DNA of 8,630 nucleotides from CAZSPL01 sp964608735 (GTDB taxonomy: Bacteria > JAJVIF01 > JAPKYR01 > CAZSPL01): assembly GCA_964608735.1 (NCBI GenBank), contig CAZSPL010000179.1:1-8630 (forward strand), read 5' to 3'. Position 1 is the first letter of the stretch. Each line of letters starts with the position of its first letter. Below the pieces are notes generated by a model that had not been told where the DNA came from, searched no databases, and saw only the letters and a list, made by a program, of their open reading frames with translations. Shown here piece after piece: positions 6,382 to 8,630 of the stretch. The position numbers and the translations under genes are program-made.

Positions 6382-6996
6382 CTACGACACCTTGTCCTTC
6401 CCGGTAGTCCTCTCCCCCGGATGAAGCACCTTGTCGATGAGCCCGTACTCTACGGCCTGATTGGCATCCATGAAGAAATCGCGGTCGGTATCCTTCTCGA
6501 TGCGCTCCAAAGGCTGGCCGGAACGCTCATGCAGGATATGATTGATCTGCTCGCGGAGGCGCAGTATCTCCCGGGCGTGGATGTCTATATCCGATGCCTG
6601 GCCCTGTACGCCGCCGAGGGGCTGGTGCATGTGGATACGTGAGTTGGGCAGGGCGAACCGCTTGCCCTTAGCCCCGCCGCAAGCGAGCACGGTGGCGAAG
6701 CTGTGCGCCGCGCCCACGATGATGGTCGATACGTCGGGCTTGATTACCTGCATGGCGTCATAGATGGCGAAACCCGAGGATACTATCCCCCCCGGGGAAT
6801 TAATATAGATATCGATATCTTTTTCGGGATCTTCTTTTTCGAGGAAAAGCAACTGCGCTACCACGATATTGGCGAGCATGTCTTCGATGGGCTCTCCGAT
6901 GAAGACGATGCGGTCTTTCAGCAGCCGCGAGAAAATATCATAGCGCATAATGACGCCATGTGGATGCATCTCCTCTACAACCGGGATGTATGGCAT
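6382..6996 (-). CDS. clpP: ATP-dependent Clp protease proteolytic subunit ClpP
   Basis: This 204-residue serine peptidase is the barrel-shaped proteolytic core that degrades proteins delivered by ClpX. Ser99, His124 (in HMHQP) and Asp173 (in DTDRD) align with the E. coli triad and have the same spacing (25 and 49 residues). The oxyanion-loop motif SPGG (67-70) and the handle sequence QPLGGVQGQASDIDI (125-139) are present. The motif around the nucleophile reads GAAHSFA (95-101) instead of the common GxAASMG, which is unusual. GGAGGAG (7011-7005) lies 8 bases before the ATG and inside the end of tig, whose stop codon is only 3 bases away, so the two genes are almost certainly co-transcribed. 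A short mature N-terminus is likely, but no clear propeptide can be called. Confidence 0.97.
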   Translation of the reverse strand: MPYIPVVEEMHPHGVIMRYDIFSRLLKDRIVFIGEPIEDMLANIVVAQLLFLEKEDPEKDIDIYINSPGGIVSSGFAIYDAMQVIKPDVSTIIVGAAHSFATVLACGGAKGKRFALPNSRIHMHQPLGGVQGQASDIDIHAREILRLREQINHILHERSGQPLERIEKDTDRDFFMDANQAVEYGLIDKVLHPGERTTGKDKVS

Positions 6997-6999
6997 ATG

Positions 7000-8517
7000 C
7001 TATTCTCCTCCACTATCTGATTTTTCGGGCTCTTCTTCGTCAAGCGATGAAGTCCCGCAATCCTCCGGGGGGGCTTCACCGGGTTCCGGCAACAGGCATT
7101 CCGCGGCGGCTTCCTCGGTCGCCTGCGCATCCGGGGCCGCGGGTTCTTCCACTTTTTTCCCGATTTTATCATACTCCGCGGTCTCGGTGATATCATTCTT
7201 TTCGAGGAGCAGGTCGATCACTTTTTTATTCTTCAGGTCATTTCGGATCGAAAGCAGGAAATTCTGATCCTTGAGCATCTTCTTGATGTCCTTCGCCTTC
7301 AGCGTGCCCATGTACTGCATCATATAAATGTAGTTCTGAACTTCCTCGGGCTTGATCTCCACTTTTTCCTTGCCCGCGATTTCGTCGTAAAGCATCTCGA
7401 TCTTGACCTGCTTATCGGCTTCCTCGGCGACGCGGTCGCGTATTTCCGCGGCCTGCTGCTTGTCGGCCATTATCTGGTCGAAGTCCTGGTTCTGCTTCCT
7501 GTAAAACCCGCGCATGTTTTCAAGGATGATCTCCTTGCGGCTCTCGATGAACGACGGCGGCGGGGTCAGGCTTACGGTATTGAGCAGGAATTCCTCGATA
7601 GCCTCGGTGGCTTCCTTCCTTTTCAGGTCGCTATTGTTATTCTCGATTGATTTTCTAAGCTCTTCCCTGAGTTCCTCTATGGTTTCAAGGCCGATCTTTT
7701 CCCGGAGGAATGCCTCGTCAAGCTCGGGAAGCTTGAACTCTTCAATTTTAGTTATCAGGGCATGCGACGCCAGCGTGCGTCCGCGGACTTCCAACTTGGG
7801 GAATTGGTCCGGTATGACTATCTCGAAATCTTTCTCCTCGCCCTTCTTCATCCCACGGATGGCGTCGGCGAGCCCGGGGATACTGTCATCCTTCCCGAGA
7901 TGGAGCACATATGTTTCCTCCATCCTGAAAACTTCCGGGGGCTTCTCGCCTTCGGCGACTTCCGCATCGGGAAGGGGTTCCGCACTACCTTTGAGCCGGA
8001 AGGTCACATAATCGCCGTCCTCGCATCCACGGTCGGCCACCTCGAGGCGCTCGGCGAACCGCAGCTTCAGCGACTCAACCGCCTTGTCGACATCGTCGTC
8101 GGTAACATTACGCTCATGGACGAGCAGCTTCAGGCCCTTGTAAGTAAAATCCGAAATCACGGGCCAGGTTTCTATAGTCGCGCTGAACGACACATCTTCG
8201 TCGGGGACGTCTTTCAGTTCGGCAAGCATGGCCGCATCGACGTCCGGCCGTGATATAGGCTTGAGATCGTGCTCCTCGATCGCGGAAATGATCGTATCGC
8301 TGACGATTTCGTCCTTGATGGCGTCGAACACCTGCTTCGCGCCGATGTGCTTGTCTATGATGTTGCGAGGGGCTTTTCCCGCACGGAAGCCCGGGATCTC
8401 GATCTCGCTGGCATACGCGTTATACACCTTGTCGGCCATGCGCCGCCAGTCATCCTTCGTAAGTTTGATATCGATCCTTATACGGGAGAGGTCGATTTTT
8501 TCGTAACTTGACTCCAT
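7000..8517 (-). CDS. tig: Trigger factor, ribosome-associated chaperone
   Basis: Trigger factor binds the ribosomal exit tunnel and shelters nascent chains. It usually also has peptidyl-prolyl isomerase activity. The 505-residue product has the ribosome-docking signature GFRAGKAP (43-50) in its N-terminal domain (about 1-115). A central FKBP-type domain spans about 150-260 (GDYVTFRLKGS at 168-178; GLADAIRGMKKGE at 215-227). The helical C-terminal chaperone domain spans about 262-440. Residues about 455-505 form an acidic, Ala-, Pro- and Glu-rich tail with two Cys residues, making the protein longer than the roughly 430-450 residues common in the family. A weak AGG (8527-8525) lies 7 bases before the ATG. 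The order tig-clpP-clpX is a widely conserved arrangement. Confidence 0.97.
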   Translation of the reverse strand: MESSYEKIDLSRIRIDIKLTKDDWRRMADKVYNAYASEIEIPGFRAGKAPRNIIDKHIGAKQVFDAIKDEIVSDTIISAIEEHDLKPISRPDVDAAMLAELKDVPDEDVSFSATIETWPVISDFTYKGLKLLVHERNVTDDDVDKAVESLKLRFAERLEVADRGCEDGDYVTFRLKGSAEPLPDAEVAEGEKPPEVFRMEETYVLHLGKDDSIPGLADAIRGMKKGEEKDFEIVIPDQFPKLEVRGRTLASHALITKIEEFKLPELDEAFLREKIGLETIEELREELRKSIENNNSDLKRKEATEAIEEFLLNTVSLTPPPSFIESRKEIILENMRGFYRKQNQDFDQIMADKQQAAEIRDRVAEEADKQVKIEMLYDEIAGKEKVEIKPEEVQNYIYMMQYMGTLKAKDIKKMLKDQNFLLSIRNDLKNKKVIDLLLEKNDITETAEYDKIGKKVEEPAAPDAQATEEAAAECLLPEPGEAPPEDCGTSSLDEEEPEKSDSGGE

Positions 8518-8556
8518 AAAAGAACCTGTTTCAGCAGAATTTCGATAAAAAAAATC

Positions 8557-8629
8557 AGCGGGAAACGGGGCTCGAACCCGCGACCTTCACCTTGGCAAGG
8601 TGGCGCTCTACCAACTGAGCTATTCCCGC
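8557..8629 (-). tRNA. tRNA-Gly (anticodon GCC)
   Basis: A complete 73-base cloverleaf runs from 8629 to 8557. The acceptor stem GCGGGAA/TTCCCGC has seven Watson-Crick pairs. The D arm is GCTC...GAGC, and the anticodon loop TTGCCAA has anticodon GCC. The T loop is TTCGAAC, and discriminator U73 is typical of bacterial tRNA-Gly. The outermost anticodon-stem pair is C-A, a mismatch. The 3' CCA is not encoded (T73 is followed by GA and then eight T residues), so it must be added by the CCA-adding enzyme. The gene ends 39 bases before the tig start codon on the same strand, so the two may share a primary transcript. Confidence 0.96.
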
Positions 8630-8630
8630 A

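Noticed and set aside
6382..6996. Inactive ClpP paralogue (ClpR-like)
   Set aside because: Ser99, His124 and Asp173 are all present with the correct spacing, so loss of catalysis is not supported.

Overview
The window comes from a bacterial chromosome of moderately high GC content that uses Shine-Dalgarno sites. It holds mostly core genes. The organism cannot be named from the sequence. A lipobox lipoprotein with a PKD-like fold, the absence of a T-box upstream of valS, and unfamiliar genes at the left end suggest a little-studied, probably uncultured lineage rather than a typical Firmicute or enterobacterium. This placement is inference.

Left part (1-2040, + strand): the tail of an unidentified gene and two further genes overlap by 4 and 8 bases, so they look like one translationally coupled operon. 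The first complete one encodes an unrecognised 276-residue protein. The second encodes a membrane-anchored coiled-coil protein whose C-terminal helix-turn-helix-like segment resembles the DUF6115/DUF2802 family. A small PKD-like lipoprotein follows as its own unit, with a candidate promoter, a hairpin next to its ribosome binding site, and a terminator. That terminator and the valS terminator face each other across 1981-2040.

Right part (2067-8629, - strand): reading leftward from the window end are tRNA-Gly(GCC), tig (trigger factor), clpP, clpX and valS. The first three proteins form a protein-quality-control cluster: a ribosome-bound chaperone, the ClpP peptidase and the ClpX unfoldase that feeds it. 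tig and clpP are separated by only 3 bases. ClpP keeps its catalytic triad but has an unusual nucleophile motif.

The most interesting stretch is the 270 bases between clpX and valS. Reading toward valS, it holds a sigma70-like promoter, a 23-codon reading frame with a valine run (VVVGV), a long GC-rich hairpin and an intrinsic terminator 53 bases before the valS start codon. The hairpin overlaps the 5' arm of the terminator, and the short frame ends in the hairpin loop. This is the layout of ribosome-mediated attenuation: scarce charged tRNA-Val would stall the ribosome on the valine codons, form the antiterminator and allow valyl-tRNA synthetase to be made. To my knowledge this is not a standard way to control valS, where the T-box riboswitch is the familiar mechanism. 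No T-box consensus is visible here.
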